A stretch of 64,000 nucleotides of DNA from an uncultured Modestobacter sp. (lineage in GTDB: Bacteria; Actinomycetota; Actinomycetes; Mycobacteriales; Geodermatophilaceae). A program made the translations under genes and the position numbers. The stretch spans positions 1 through 64,000 of the forward strand of contig NZ_CANKUD010000005.1 of the NCBI RefSeq assembly GCF_947486615.1, read 5' to 3'. Position 1 is the first letter of the stretch, and each line of letters starts with the position of its first letter. The notes under the pieces were generated by a model that saw only the letters and a list, made by a program, of their open reading frames with translations, did not search any database and was not told the DNA's origin. This document shows, one piece after another, positions 27,393-36,463 of this stretch.

Positions 27393-28316
27393 ATGCCACA
27401 GCTCCCCGGGACCGATCTGACCGTCAGCGACCTCTGCCTGGGCGGCAACGTGTTCGGGTGGACGGCCGACGAGCCGACGTCCTTCGCCCTGCTCGACCGC
27501 TTCCTCGACGCCGTCCCCAGCACCCAGTCCCCGTTCGTCGACACCGCCGAGATGTACGGCAACGGGGTCTCCGAGACGATCCTCGGCAACTGGATGGCCG
27601 AGCGCGGCGTCCGCGACCGGATGGTCGTGGCCACCAAGGCCTCGCCGGGGGAGAAGGAGCACCCGCTGTCGGCCCCGGAGATCCGGGCGGCCGCCGAGCG
27701 GTCGCTGCGCAACCTGCAGGTCGACACCATCGACCTCTACTACGCGCACTACGACGACGAGACGACGCCGCTGGAGGAGACGCTCACCGCCTTCGACGAG
27801 CTGGTGCAGGCCGGCAAGGTCCGGTACGCGGCGGCGTCGAACTACTCGGCGAAGCGGCTGACCGAGGCGCTGGACACCGCGCAGCAGCTCGGCGTGACCG
27901 GGTACGTGGCGCTGCAGCCGCACTACAACCTGATGGAGCGCGAGGTCTACGAGGCCGAGCTCGCCGCCGTGGTGACCGAGCGCGGGCTGGGCTCGATGCC
28001 CTACTTCGGGCTGGCGCGCGGCTTCCTGACCGGCAAGTACCGGGCCGGCGAGACCATCGACTCGCCGCGGGCCAAGGGCGCGGCGAAGTACGTGGGGGAG
28101 AAGGGCGACCGGGTGCTGTCCGCGCTGGCCGAGGTCGCCGAGGCGCACAGCGTGACCGGGGCGGCCGTGGCGCTGCGCTGGCTGGCCGACCAGCCAGCCG
28201 TCACCGCGCCGATCGCCAGTGGCCGCTCGGTGGAGCAGCTGGCCGACCTGCTGCCGATGCTCGACCTGGTGCTCACCGACGAGCAGCGCCAGCGCCTCAC
28301 CGACGCCAGCGCCTGA
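27393..28316 (+). CDS. Aldo/keto reductase
   Basis: The 307-residue (alpha/beta)8 NADPH oxidoreductase has LCLGGNVFGWT, the catalytic tetrad region FVDTAEMYGNGVSE (Asp, Tyr), VVATKAS (Lys), IDLYYAHYDD (His), and the cofactor segment ASGRSVEQLADLLPML. It resembles the AKR subfamily of YajO/tas-type oxidoreductases. It would reduce an aldehyde or ketone in the cytosol; the substrate is not evident. A TAGCGT box lies next to the start, and a perfect hairpin directly follows the stop. Confidence 0.9.
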   Translation: MPQLPGTDLTVSDLCLGGNVFGWTADEPTSFALLDRFLDAVPSTQSPFVDTAEMYGNGVSETILGNWMAERGVRDRMVVATKASPGEKEHPLSAPEIRAAAERSLRNLQVDTIDLYYAHYDDETTPLEETLTAFDELVQAGKVRYAAASNYSAKRLTEALDTAQQLGVTGYVALQPHYNLMEREVYEAELAAVVTERGLGSMPYFGLARGFLTGKYRAGETIDSPRAKGAAKYVGEKGDRVLSALAEVAEAHSVTGAAVALRWLADQPAVTAPIASGRSVEQLADLLPMLDLVLTDEQRQRLTDASA

Positions 28317-28317
28317 G

Positions 28318-28350
28318 GCTCGGTGGGCTGCCGCAGGCAGCCCACCGAGC
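28318..28350 (+). terminator. Hairpin after the aldo/keto reductase gene
   Basis: GCTCGGTGGGCTGCC, loop GCA, GGCAGCCCACCGAGC: perfect 15-bp stem starting 2 bp after the stop codon. It may also serve the convergent DUF1059 gene. Confidence 0.75.
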
Positions 28351-28409
28351 GCCATCGGCCCCGCTGCAGGGCCCCGCGCACGTGTCGTGGGCAGCAGCGG
28401 GGTCCCTCC

Positions 28410-28583
28410 TCAGGCCGCGACGATGTGCGCGCGGACCTGGGCGACGAGCTCGGGCGGCACGCTGCCCAGCCCGTGGTCGGCGGCCGCGTGGGCGGCCACC
28501 TGGCTGAGGACGGCGTCCTCGTCGGGTCCGGTGAACGTCCGGGTGCAGCCGGGGACGACGTCCCCGCAGGCGAAGGTCTTCAT
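28410..28583 (-). CDS. DUF1059 family small protein (57 aa)
   Basis: The minus-strand frame from the ATG at 28581-28583 to the stop at 28410-28412 gives a 57-residue protein starting MKTFACGDVVPGCTRTFTG. The Cys pair (ACGDVVPGC) and the following acidic-helix segment DEDAVLSQVAAHAAADHG are the signature of DUF1059, small proteins of unknown role common in actinobacteria and archaea. The Cys and His residues could bind a metal, but this is inference. GGAGCC precedes the start. Confidence 0.8.
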   Translation of the reverse strand: MKTFACGDVVPGCTRTFTGPDEDAVLSQVAAHAAADHGLGSVPPELVAQVRAHIVAA

Positions 28584-28637
28584 GGCGGCTCCAGTGCTCG
28601 GGAGGTGGGGGTGGGGCCGGGGCGGGGCGGCCCGGGG

Positions 28638-29777
28638 TCAGCGGCCGGCGGCCGCGGCCGAGGCGAGGTCCTCGACCCGCAGCAGGCCGACGACGGTGCC
28701 GGTGCGGTCGGTGCACAGCACCGGGTCGAAGCGGTGCACCGGCGGGCGGGTGAGCGCGCGCTGCAGCGTCTCGGCCACCCCGGCCGACGGCGGCACCCGC
28801 AGCGACACCGGGGCCCGGTAGGCGGCGCCGGTGCGCGGGTCGGCGAGCACCAGCTCCACCGGCACCTCGGCGTCGTCCAGGACGACGTAGGGCGGCGGGG
28901 CGCCGTCGGCGTCCCCGGGGCCGTGCTGCCGCAGCGGGCGCAGCAGGCTGGCCACCGACTCCGCCAGCTGGGCGCGGGCCACCTGGGTGCGCACCAGCTG
29001 GGCGGCCTCGGGGGACAGCGGCGCGAAGTGTGGTGCCGGGCGGCCGAGCAGCCAGCCCTGGGCCAGCGGGACGCCGAGCCGGGCGAAGGCCGCGAGCTCG
29101 CCCGCGGTCTCGATCCCCTCGGCCAGCAGCCAGGCGTCGATCCGGCTGGTGAACGCGCCGACCATCTCGGCCAGCGCCGTCTTCACCGGGTCGGTGTCGG
29201 CGCCGCTGACCAGGGCGCGGTCGAGCTTGACCAGCTGCGGGCGGATCTCGGCGAGCTGCTGCAGCCCGGCGTAGCCGGTGCCGGCGTCGTCGATGGCGAT
29301 CAGCGCGCCGCGGCCGCGCAGCGCGGCGGTCTGCGCGCGGAGCCCGGCCAGGTCGGGGGTGGGCATGTGCTCGGTCAGCTCGACCACGACCCGGCGCAGC
29401 GTCGCCGGCTCGGCGAGGGCGGCGGCCACCGGGGCCGAGCCGAGCAGGTGCGGGCTGACGTTGACGGTGAGGAAGGTGTTGGGCGGCAGATCGGGCAGCG
29501 AGGCGAGGGCCTTGCGCAGGGCCAGGCCCTCCAGCTCGGCGCCCAGGCCGGCCTCGTGGGCGGCGGCGAACCACACGTCCGGTGCGGCCGTCCCCGGGAA
29601 CCGGGCGAGCGCCTCGTAGCCGGCCACCGAGGCCGAGGCCAGGTCGACGATCGGCTGGAAGACGATCGTCAGGTCATCGGCGCCGGACAGCAATGGCCGG
29701 CAGTCCCAGCGGTCCGAGAGGGTCGACGTCACCTCCACCAGATCGGTCGTCCACCGCCGGTCCTTGAGAGGCCCCAT
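28638..29777 (-). CDS. EAL-domain cyclic-di-GMP phosphodiesterase
   Basis: The 379-residue protein has an EAL domain (about residues 35-275). Visible are FQPIVDL, GYEALARF (the EAL Glu), LTVNVSP, VVELTEH, AIDDAGTGYAGLQQL, KLDRALV, LLAEGIET and LAQGWLLGRP. The metal-binding and catalytic residues (E of EAL, N of NVSP, E of ELTE, DD, K, E of AEGIE) are kept, so it should hydrolyse c-di-GMP to pGpG. The last 100 residues (YVVLDDAEVPVELVLADP ... VLCTDRTGTVVGLLRVEDLA) look like a CBS-type module that may bind a nucleotide. It has no membrane helix. It diverges from a PP2C phosphatase gene with GAF/PAS domains. Confidence 0.88.
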   Translation of the reverse strand: MGPLKDRRWTTDLVEVTSTLSDRWDCRPLLSGADDLTIVFQPIVDLASASVAGYEALARFPGTAAPDVWFAAAHEAGLGAELEGLALRKALASLPDLPPNTFLTVNVSPHLLGSAPVAAALAEPATLRRVVVELTEHMPTPDLAGLRAQTAALRGRGALIAIDDAGTGYAGLQQLAEIRPQLVKLDRALVSGADTDPVKTALAEMVGAFTSRIDAWLLAEGIETAGELAAFARLGVPLAQGWLLGRPAPHFAPLSPEAAQLVRTQVARAQLAESVASLLRPLRQHGPGDADGAPPPYVVLDDAEVPVELVLADPRTGAAYRAPVSLRVPPSAGVAETLQRALTRPPVHRFDPVLCTDRTGTVVGLLRVEDLASAAAAGR

Positions 29778-29909
29778 CCGGCGGGGGGAGCACCGCTCGG
29801 CCAGCGGTCCCGCGGGGCACCGCGGCGGCGTGCCAGCATGGTGCCGCCCGCCGCGTGGTGGGCGGCCGGCCGGGTGGTCGGCGCGGGGGACCGGGGGAGG
29901 TCGACCAGC

Positions 29910-32759
29910 GTGCACGGCAGCACGGCGACCGGCGGTGACCCGCAGCCCGACCCGCTGACCGACCCGCAGCGCATCGCCGCCGCACGCCGGCTGCTGGACG
30001 AGGCCTCCGCAGGGGCGCCGTTCGACCGGCTCTCCGGCCTGGCGGCGCGGCTGGTGGGCGCCGGGCACGCGAAGGTCACCCTCTTCACCGACCGGGACGT
30101 CGTGATCGGCGGGCACGGCCTGCCCGAGGGCGCGGTCGGCGGACCGGCGCTGCTCACCGGGCCACTGTCGGCGATCACCGTGCGGCTGGGCGTGCCGCTC
30201 GTCGTCCCGGTCGCCGCCGACGACGACCGGGTCTCCCAGCTGCCGGCGGTCGCCTCCGGGCAGGTGCAGGCCTACCTCGGGGCCCCGCTGACCGCGGCGT
30301 CCGGTCACGTGGTCGGCGTGCTCGCCGTCTACGACGACCGGCCGCGCACCTGGTCCGACGACGACGCCCAGCTGGTGGCCCAGCTGGCGGCCTCGGTCGT
30401 CGCCGAGCTGGAGCTGGCGGCGGCCCAGTCCGCCGTCGGTGCCTCGACCGCCCGGCTCGAGGTGGCCCTGGAGGCCGGGGCGGTCGGCATCTGGGAGCAC
30501 GACCTGCGCACCGGCTCGGTGCACTGGGACGAGCGCAACGCGGCCATCTTCGGCCTGACCGGGCCGCGGGTGCTCACCGGTGCCGAGGAACTGGCGGCCA
30601 GCATCCACCCCGACGACCGTGAGCCGGCCCGGACGGCGATGGCGGCTGCGCTGGGCGGGGAGGCCGGCGAGTTCGTCGTGGAGGTGCGTGCGCTGCGGGC
30701 CGACGGCGCGGTGCGCTGGACGGTCTCCCGGGGCCGGGTGGTGCGGGACCAGCACGGCCAGCCGGTGCGCGTGCTGGGGACGACGGTCGACGTCACCGGC
30801 GCCCGCGAGGAGGCCCAGCGCCGGATGGTCGCGGTCCAGCGGGCCGCGGCGATCGCCGAGGTGGCCGCCGAGCTCGCCAACGCCGACCGGATGACCGAGC
30901 TGGCCGAGGTGGCGCTGCGGGGCTGCGCGGCGGTGCTCGGCGTCGACGCCACCGCCCTGGCGGTCTTCGACCCCCTCGGAGGCGAGCTGCGGCTGCACAT
31001 GACCCGGCGGCTGGTCGACGCGGTCGAGTCCGGCACCGACGTCGTCCTGCCGGTCAGCGGGGTCGAGCTGCCGATGGACGACGCGCTGCCCACCCAGTAC
31101 GTGGCCCGGCACGGCGAGCGGGTGCTGCTGTCCGACCGGGAGGAGGCGGTGGCCCGCTTCCCGGCGATGTCCGGGGTGTCCGAGCTGGTGGGGGTGCGGG
31201 CGCTGGCGGCGCTGCCGCTGCGGGTGGAGGGCCGGGTGCTCGGCAGCTTCGTCGCCGTCTGGGCCGAGGACCGCACGCTGGACGAGGAGGACGTGTCGCT
31301 GCTGGAGGCGCTGACCGCGCAGATCGGGCTGACCGTCTCCCGGCTGCAGGCCGACGCCCAGCGGGACGCCGCCGTCGCGCAGATGGCGGCGGCCAACGCG
31401 CGGCTGGAGCTGCTCGCCGAGGCGGGCCGGGTGCTGTCCGGGACGCTGGACATCACCGAGCAGCTGGCCCGGCTGGCCGAGCTGGTGGTGCCCGGGCTCG
31501 GGGACTGGTGCTGGGTGGTGGTCGCCGACGAGCACGGCCGGATGCGGGACGTCGCCTCCGCCCACGGTGACCCGGCCCGCTCCGCGGAGCTCGCCGAGTA
31601 CGTGCGCGCGATGGTGGCCGGGATGACCGAGGAGGCCGCGGCCCGCGGGGTGATCCGCAGCGGCCGGCCGATGGTGGTCACCGACCTGGACGCCGGCTAC
31701 GTGCAGCGGGCGCTGCCCGACCCGGCGGCCCAGGAGCTGCTGGCGCGGCTGGCGCCCACCTCGGGGATCGTCGTCCCGCTGGTCGCCCGGGGCATCACCC
31801 TCGGCGCGCTGGGCCTCTACGTCGGGGCCGAGCGTGGCCGGCACACCGACGCGGAGCTGGGCACCGCCCTGGAGCTGGGCCGCCGGGCCGGGGTGGCGTT
31901 GCAGCAGGCGCGGCTGTTCGGTCAGCAGCGCCAGCTGGCCGAGACCCTGCAGCGCAGCATGCTCACCGCCCCACCGGCGCCGGACCACTGCGAGATCGCC
32001 GTCCGGTACGTGCCCGCCGCGGCCGGCGCCGAGGTCGGCGGCGACTGGTACGACGCGTTCGTGCAGCCCGACGGGGCGACGATGCTGGTCATCGGGGACG
32101 TGGTCGGCCACGACAGCCGCGCCGCGGCGGCGATGGGCCAGCTGCGCGGGCTGCTGCGCGGCATCGGCCACCACACCGGTGGCACCCCCGCCGAGGTGCT
32201 CACCGGCCTGGACCGGGCCAGCTTCGGCCTGGACCTGGACACCATGGCCACCGCGCTGATCGCCCGCCTGGAGCAGGACGACCCGGAGCTCGCCGTCGCC
32301 GACACCCGGGTGCGCTGGTCGACCGCCGGGCACCCGCCCCCGCTGCTGCTCGACGCCGACGGCACGGTCACGCTGCTCGACGGGGACCACCCGGACCTGC
32401 TGCTGGGGGTCGAGCCCCGCCGGCCCCGGCACGACCGGGTCGCGGTGATCGAGCGCGGCGGCACGCTGCTGCTCTACACCGACGGGCTGGTGGAGCGCCG
32501 CGACCGCGACCTGGACGCCGGGATCGCCGAGCTGTGCCGGGTGCTGGGCGGGCTGACCGACCTGCCGCTGCAGCAGCTGTGCGACCGGCTGCTGGAGCGG
32601 ATGTACCTCCCCGACACCGAGGACGACGTGGCGCTGCTCGCCGTCCGGGTGCACCGGCAGGACCGGCCGCGCCCGCCGGAGGCCGGCCCGCAGCGGGTGC
32701 CCCCGGGGATCAGCCCCTCACCGCCGGTGGTCCCCGGCGCGGGGGCCGGGCGGGCCTGA
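29910..32759 (+). CDS. PP2C (SpoIIE/RsbU-type) phosphatase with GAF and PAS sensor domains
   Basis: The 949-residue soluble protein reads in order: GAF (about 15-165), PAS with PAC segment (about 180-300, WEHDLRTGSVHWDERNAAIFGL), GAF (about 310-465), GAF (about 480-650) and a SpoIIE-type PP2C phosphatase (about 665-895). The last has LQRSMLTAPP, GGDWYDAFV, VIGDVVGHD, WSTAGHPPPLLL and LLYTDGLVERRD, so the Mn-binding acids are in place. RsbU-like phosphatases dephosphorylate anti-sigma-factor antagonists and thus switch on stress sigma factors. No STAS or RsbW partner lies nearby. I choose the GTG at 29910 because GGGAGG lies 9 nt upstream; an ATG at 29838 is an alternative. It diverges from the EAL gene. 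Confidence 0.88.
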   Translation: MHGSTATGGDPQPDPLTDPQRIAAARRLLDEASAGAPFDRLSGLAARLVGAGHAKVTLFTDRDVVIGGHGLPEGAVGGPALLTGPLSAITVRLGVPLVVPVAADDDRVSQLPAVASGQVQAYLGAPLTAASGHVVGVLAVYDDRPRTWSDDDAQLVAQLAASVVAELELAAAQSAVGASTARLEVALEAGAVGIWEHDLRTGSVHWDERNAAIFGLTGPRVLTGAEELAASIHPDDREPARTAMAAALGGEAGEFVVEVRALRADGAVRWTVSRGRVVRDQHGQPVRVLGTTVDVTGAREEAQRRMVAVQRAAAIAEVAAELANADRMTELAEVALRGCAAVLGVDATALAVFDPLGGELRLHMTRRLVDAVESGTDVVLPVSGVELPMDDALPTQYVARHGERVLLSDREEAVARFPAMSGVSELVGVRALAALPLRVEGRVLGSFVAVWAEDRTLDEEDVSLLEALTAQIGLTVSRLQADAQRDAAVAQMAAANARLELLAEAGRVLSGTLDITEQLARLAELVVPGLGDWCWVVVADEHGRMRDVASAHGDPARSAELAEYVRAMVAGMTEEAAARGVIRSGRPMVVTDLDAGYVQRALPDPAAQELLARLAPTSGIVVPLVARGITLGALGLYVGAERGRHTDAELGTALELGRRAGVALQQARLFGQQRQLAETLQRSMLTAPPAPDHCEIAVRYVPAAAGAEVGGDWYDAFVQPDGATMLVIGDVVGHDSRAAAAMGQLRGLLRGIGHHTGGTPAEVLTGLDRASFGLDLDTMATALIARLEQDDPELAVADTRVRWSTAGHPPPLLLDADGTVTLLDGDHPDLLLGVEPRRPRHDRVAVIERGGTLLLYTDGLVERRDRDLDAGIAELCRVLGGLTDLPLQQLCDRLLERMYLPDTEDDVALLAVRVHRQDRPRPPEAGPQRVPPGISPSPPVVPGAGAGRA

Positions 32760-32783
32760 CCCAGGTCCGGCGGTCGGCCTGGG

Positions 32784-33491
32784 TCAGCCGCGGCGACGGC
32801 GCGGACGGCGCGGGGTGCGCCGCACCAGCCGGCTGCGGGCCCGCTGCGGCAGGTCGACCGCGACCGGGGCCTCCCAGCCGCGCCACACCGAGACGATCCG
32901 CAGCGCCGCGACCAGCGCGATGACCAGCGCGGCGACCGGCAGCGGGGGCAGGCCGAGCGGGCCGGCGAGCACGGTCAGCGCGGTCGCGCCGAGCAGGGCA
33001 GCGACGGCGTTGTAGGGGCCGGGCTGCACGATGTCGGCCCGCTGGGCGAGCAGCACGTCGCGGATCACCGCCCCGCCGACCCCGGTGAGGGTGCCGATGA
33101 AGACCACCGATGCGCTGGGCAGCCCGGCCAGCTCGGCCTTCTGCGCCCCGATCACGGTGAAGAAGCCGAGCGTCAGCGCGTCCAGGCCGACCAGCAGGCC
33201 GGTCAGCCGGGACAGCCAGCCGGAGAAGAAGAAGGTCACCATCGCGGTGATCGCCACGGTCGGCAGGTAGGCCGGGTTGGTCAGCGCGACCGGTGGGGGA
33301 CCGGCGAGCAGGACGTCGCGGATCAGCCCACCGCCCAGCCCGGTGCTGACCGCCAGCAGCAGCACCCCCGAGACGGCGAAGCCCTCCCGCGCGGCGAGCA
33401 GCCCACCGGTCAGCGCGCCGACCACCACCGCCGCCAGGTCGACCACGGCCGGCACCCGCAGCGTCTCCGCCGCAGCGGCCACGATCTCCAC
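32784..33491 (-). CDS. TRIC-type cation channel/UPF0126 family membrane protein
   Basis: The 235-residue membrane protein has two homologous halves, each with a Gly-rich repeat: TGLGGGLIRDVLLAG and TGVGGAVIRDVLLAQ. That is the signature of the UPF0126/TRIC family, whose members form trimeric K+-permeable channels. About seven hydrophobic helices are visible. The C-terminus is very basic (RSRLVRRTPRRPRRRRG) and cytosolic. The GTG start ends at 33491. Its stop converges on the PP2C gene with a 24-bp gap. Confidence 0.85.
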   Translation of the reverse strand: MEIVAAAAETLRVPAVVDLAAVVVGALTGGLLAAREGFAVSGVLLLAVSTGLGGGLIRDVLLAGPPPVALTNPAYLPTVAITAMVTFFFSGWLSRLTGLLVGLDALTLGFFTVIGAQKAELAGLPSASVVFIGTLTGVGGAVIRDVLLAQRADIVQPGPYNAVAALLGATALTVLAGPLGLPPLPVAALVIALVAALRIVSVWRGWEAPVAVDLPQRARSRLVRRTPRRPRRRRG

Positions 33492-33560
33492 GACCGCACA
33501 TCATCCGGCCCCGGCCCGCCGCCGTCCGCCGTCCCCGCCCGGCCCGTCGTCCTCCCCGGC

Positions 33561-33615
33561 GGCCATGGGGGCCAACATGGCCGGGACGGGCGGCCATGTT
33601 GGCGAACATGGCCGC
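33561..33615. repeat. Two GGCCATGTT-family palindromes after fadE5
   Basis: The first copy (33561-33582) is damaged in its left arm (GGCCATGGGG against the intact CCAACATGGCC). The second (33590-33615) is intact: GCGGCCATGTT, loop GGCG, AACATGGCCGC. They lie 7 bp past the fadE5-like stop and upstream of the channel gene, on the 3' side again. Confidence 0.8.
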
Positions 33616-33621
33616 CGGGGG

Positions 33622-35667
33622 TCACTGGGCGGGGACCACCTCCAGGTCGGTGGCGGTGGCGTCGGCCTGCGGCTCGGTGCCCTGCGTGCGCAGCGCGGCG
33701 TCGTGGGCGGCCATCGTCTCCTGGCGGCCCGGCTCCTCGGTCAGGACAGCGCAGTTCAGCCAGGCCTCGGGGATCGCGAAGGCGTCGACCAGGGTGCGCA
33801 TGTGCGGGCGCAGCTCGGCCAGCAGCTCGTTCACCGCGCCGGTGAGCGCCTTGGCCCGCGTCGGGCTGATCCGGGAGTGCTCCAGGTACCAGCCCTTGTC
33901 CGCCTCGATGGTGACCAGGGCGAACAGGTCGCAGACCCGGGACAGCAGCGCCCGCGCCGCCGGGTCCGCCGTCCGCTCGATGCCGGCGACGAACGCCTCC
34001 AGCACGACGCGCTCCATGTGCGCCTCGGCGGCCTTGAGCGCGTGGTCCTGCACGTCGTTGAAGACGTCGAACTGCCGACCGTCCCGGTGGGTGGCGGCGT
34101 TCCGGCGCAGCCGCTTGATCACGCCCGCCAGGACGTGTGCCTCCCGGTCCTCGAGCATCTTCAGCTGCCAGCCGCGGTCGGTGAACGGGACGTCGTCCTC
34201 CCGGCCGGGGACGGCGTCGACCAGCCGCTGGATCAGCGCCCGCGCGGCGGTGCGCTCCAGGACGGTCTCCCGGACCTGCTCGGCGACGAAGGCCGCCTTG
34301 CCCCAGCCGTCCAGCGACCCGAAGGCGTCCCGGTAGCCGGTGAGCAGCCCCTTGGCGACCAGCTGCATCAGCACCGTGTTGTCGCCCTCGAACGTGGTGA
34401 AGACGTCGGTGTCGGCCTTCAGCCCGGGCAGCCGGTTCTCCTGCAGGTAGCCGGCGCCGCCGCAGGCCTCGCGGCAGAGCTGGATGGTCTGGGTGGCGTG
34501 CCAGGTCTGCAGCGCCTTGAGCCCGGCGGCCCGGGACTCCAGCTCGCGCTGCGCCGCCTCGTCGACGGCATCGGCGCCCAGCACGTCGTGCATCGTGCCG
34601 AGCAGCTCCTCCTGGGCGAAGGAGAAGGCGTAGCTGCGCGCCAGGGCGGGCAGCAGCTTGCGCTGGTGCACCAGGTAGTCGTTGACGACCACCTCGCGCT
34701 CCTCGCCGGGCGCGGCGAACTGGCGGCGCACGTCGCCGTAGCGGACGGCGATCTCCAGGGCCACCTTGGTCGCCGAGGAGGCCGAGCCGCCGACGCTGAC
34801 CCGCCCGCGCACCAGCGTGCCGAGCATGGTGAAGAAGCGCCGGGTCTCGTTCTCGATGGACGACGTATAGGTGCCGTCGGCGGCCACCTGGCCGTACCGG
34901 TCCAGCAGCATCTCCCGCGGGACGCGCACGTGGTCGAAGCTCAGCCGGCCGTTGTCCACACCGAGCAGCCCGGCCTTGGGGCCGTCGTCGCCGATCGTCA
35001 CCCCGGGCATCGGGGCGCCGGCCTCGTCGCGGATCGGCACCAGCCAGGCGTGCACCCCGTGCCGCTGCCCACCGGTGACCAGCTGGGCGAAGACGACCGC
35101 CATCCGGCCGTCCTTGGCGGCGTTGCCGATGTAGTCCTTGCGGGCGGCCTGGTGCGGGGTGTGCAGGTCGAAGGTCTGCGTCGCCGGGTCGTAGGTGGCG
35201 GTGGTGCGCAGCTGCTGGACGTCGGAACCGTGACCGGTCTCGGTCATCGCGAAGCAGCCGGGCAGGTCGAAGCTGATGATCGAGGGCAGGAACTCGTCGT
35301 GGTGGCGCTGGGTGCCCAGTGCTTGCACTGCCCCGCCGAACAGGCCCCACTGCACCCCGGCCTTGACCATCAGCGAGAGGTCTGCCTGGGCGAGCATCTC
35401 GATGGAGACCACCGAGCCGCCGCTGTCGTCGGACCCGCCGTAGGCCGCCGGGTAGCCGAGGGCGACGCTGCCGGTGGCGGCCAGCTCGGCGGTCAGCCGG
35501 GTGACCCGCTCGCGCGCCTCGGCCATCGTCTCGCCGTGCACGGTGGCGTAGCGGGCGGTGCCGAGCTGCTCGCGGGCGTCGCGGCGCACGTGCGCCCAGC
35601 GGCCGTCGAGGACCTCGGTGAGCCGGGCCGGGTCGACCGTGGTGAGGGGGGTCGGGGTGCTGGTCAC
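33622..35667 (-). CDS. fadE5: Acyl-CoA dehydrogenase, FadE5-like
   Basis: The 681-residue protein is a long acyl-CoA dehydrogenase. It has FAD- and substrate-site segments CFAMTETGHGSDVQQLRTTATYD, YIGNAAKDGRMAVVFAQL, FTTFEGDNTVLMQL, and an extended C-terminal helical domain related to acyl-CoA oxidases. LCREACGGAGYLQENRLPGL precedes the EGDN site. It would introduce the alpha-beta double bond of fatty acyl-CoA. The neighbours fadA2, fabG4 and htdX reproduce the mycobacterial fadE5 locus, the basis for the gene symbol. The GTG start overlaps the tetR stop by 4 bp (GTGA) and has GGAGGAAGC upstream, so the two are co-translated. Confidence 0.85.
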   Translation of the reverse strand: MTSTPTPLTTVDPARLTEVLDGRWAHVRRDAREQLGTARYATVHGETMAEARERVTRLTAELAATGSVALGYPAAYGGSDDSGGSVVSIEMLAQADLSLMVKAGVQWGLFGGAVQALGTQRHHDEFLPSIISFDLPGCFAMTETGHGSDVQQLRTTATYDPATQTFDLHTPHQAARKDYIGNAAKDGRMAVVFAQLVTGGQRHGVHAWLVPIRDEAGAPMPGVTIGDDGPKAGLLGVDNGRLSFDHVRVPREMLLDRYGQVAADGTYTSSIENETRRFFTMLGTLVRGRVSVGGSASSATKVALEIAVRYGDVRRQFAAPGEEREVVVNDYLVHQRKLLPALARSYAFSFAQEELLGTMHDVLGADAVDEAAQRELESRAAGLKALQTWHATQTIQLCREACGGAGYLQENRLPGLKADTDVFTTFEGDNTVLMQLVAKGLLTGYRDAFGSLDGWGKAAFVAEQVRETVLERTAARALIQRLVDAVPGREDDVPFTDRGWQLKMLEDREAHVLAGVIKRLRRNAATHRDGRQFDVFNDVQDHALKAAEAHMERVVLEAFVAGIERTADPAARALLSRVCDLFALVTIEADKGWYLEHSRISPTRAKALTGAVNELLAELRPHMRTLVDAFAIPEAWLNCAVLTEEPGRQETMAAHDAALRTQGTEPQADATATDLEVVPAQ

Positions 35668-36359
35668 GCTTCCTCCATCGGACTCGCGGGGGTCTGGGTT
35701 GAGGGGCCGGGGGTCACGACGCCGCGCAACCCCGTCCAGGCCAGGTCGGTGAGGTGCGCCGCGAGCTGGGCGCGCGGCATGGGCCGGTCGGCGCGCAGCC
35801 ACCAGTCGGCGGCGGCCCGGACCAGGCCGATGACGCCGTGGCCCCATGGCGCGGCCGCGGCGGTGTCCTGCCCGGCGCGGGTGAGCGCGGCGCCGACCAG
35901 GGCGCCGACCTCGTCGCCGACCAGGTCGGAGAGGTTGCTGATCGGGTCCTTCTCGTCGGTGACCAGGCCGACCGGGCGGTCGACGAGGGCGTGCCCGACG
36001 ACGAACCGGTAGACCTCCGGGTCGGCCTCGATGAAGACCAGGTAGGTCTCCACGGCGGCGGTCACCATCTGCCGTGGGTGGTCGCTGCTGCCGATCGCCT
36101 CGCGCAGCTTGCGGGTCAGCTGCTCGGCGACCCGCGCGCAGACGGCGACGTGCAGCTCGCTGCGGTCGGCGAAGTGCCGGTAGACGACGGTCTTGCTGGT
36201 GCCGGCCTCGGCGGCGATCTCGTCCATGCCGACGCCGGCGCCGTGCTTCCCGACCGCGGCGAGGGTGGCGGTGACCAGCTGCTCCCGGCGGGCGCGGCGG
36301 TGCTCGTCCCAGCGCGAGTCCCGCCGGTCGCGCGGCGGGGAGGCCGTCTCCGTGTTCAC
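35664..36359 (-). CDS. TetR-family transcriptional regulator
   Basis: The 231-residue protein has the N-terminal TetR helix-turn-helix (about residues 28-72: REQLVTATLAAVGKHG, VGMDEIAAEAGTSKTVVYRHF) and a ligand-binding helical domain. It lies between fadE5 and the divergent fadA2-fabG4-htdX genes and most likely represses both arms, using an acyl-CoA as inducer. That is inferred from position and from known FadR/KstR-type regulators. A candidate operator with GGTACC half-sites lies 9-32 bp before its GTG start. It is translationally coupled to fadE5. Confidence 0.87.
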   Translation of the reverse strand: MNTETASPPRDRRDSRWDEHRRARREQLVTATLAAVGKHGAGVGMDEIAAEAGTSKTVVYRHFADRSELHVAVCARVAEQLTRKLREAIGSSDHPRQMVTAAVETYLVFIEADPEVYRFVVGHALVDRPVGLVTDEKDPISNLSDLVGDEVGALVGAALTRAGQDTAAAAPWGHGVIGLVRAAADWWLRADRPMPRAQLAAHLTDLAWTGLRGVVTPGPSTQTPASPMEEA

Positions 36360-36367
36360 GCAACCGA

Positions 36368-36391
36368 CGGTACCTGATACTCTCGGTACCG
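36368..36391. promoter_or_regulatory. Candidate TetR operator
   Basis: CGGTACC and GGTACCG are perfect inverted 7-bp arms around a 10-bp spacer (TGATACTCTC), directly upstream of tetR in the divergent region. The layout suits autoregulation by the adjacent TetR protein. Confidence 0.5.
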
Positions 36392-36411
36392 ATTAGAGGC
36401 CGCGCCTCGAC

Positions 36412-36439
36412 CCCCACCGAAATGGCCATTTCGGTGGGG
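36412..36439. promoter_or_regulatory. 28-bp perfect palindrome upstream of fadA2
   Basis: The half-site CCCCACCGAAATGG is followed by its exact complement, centred on GGCC. It lies 24 bp before the thiolase ATG and just ahead of GGAGGAT. It could be a second operator, or a 5'-UTR hairpin regulating translation. Its centre AAATGGCCATTT differs from the GGCCATGTT family. Confidence 0.5.
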
Positions 36440-36463
36440 AACCGACCTCGCTCGGAGGATCAG

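Noticed and set aside
28638-32654. 1338-codon minus frame across the PP2C gene
   Set aside because: Only its last 379 codons (the EAL protein) are real; the rest is antisense to the GAF/PAS/PP2C gene.
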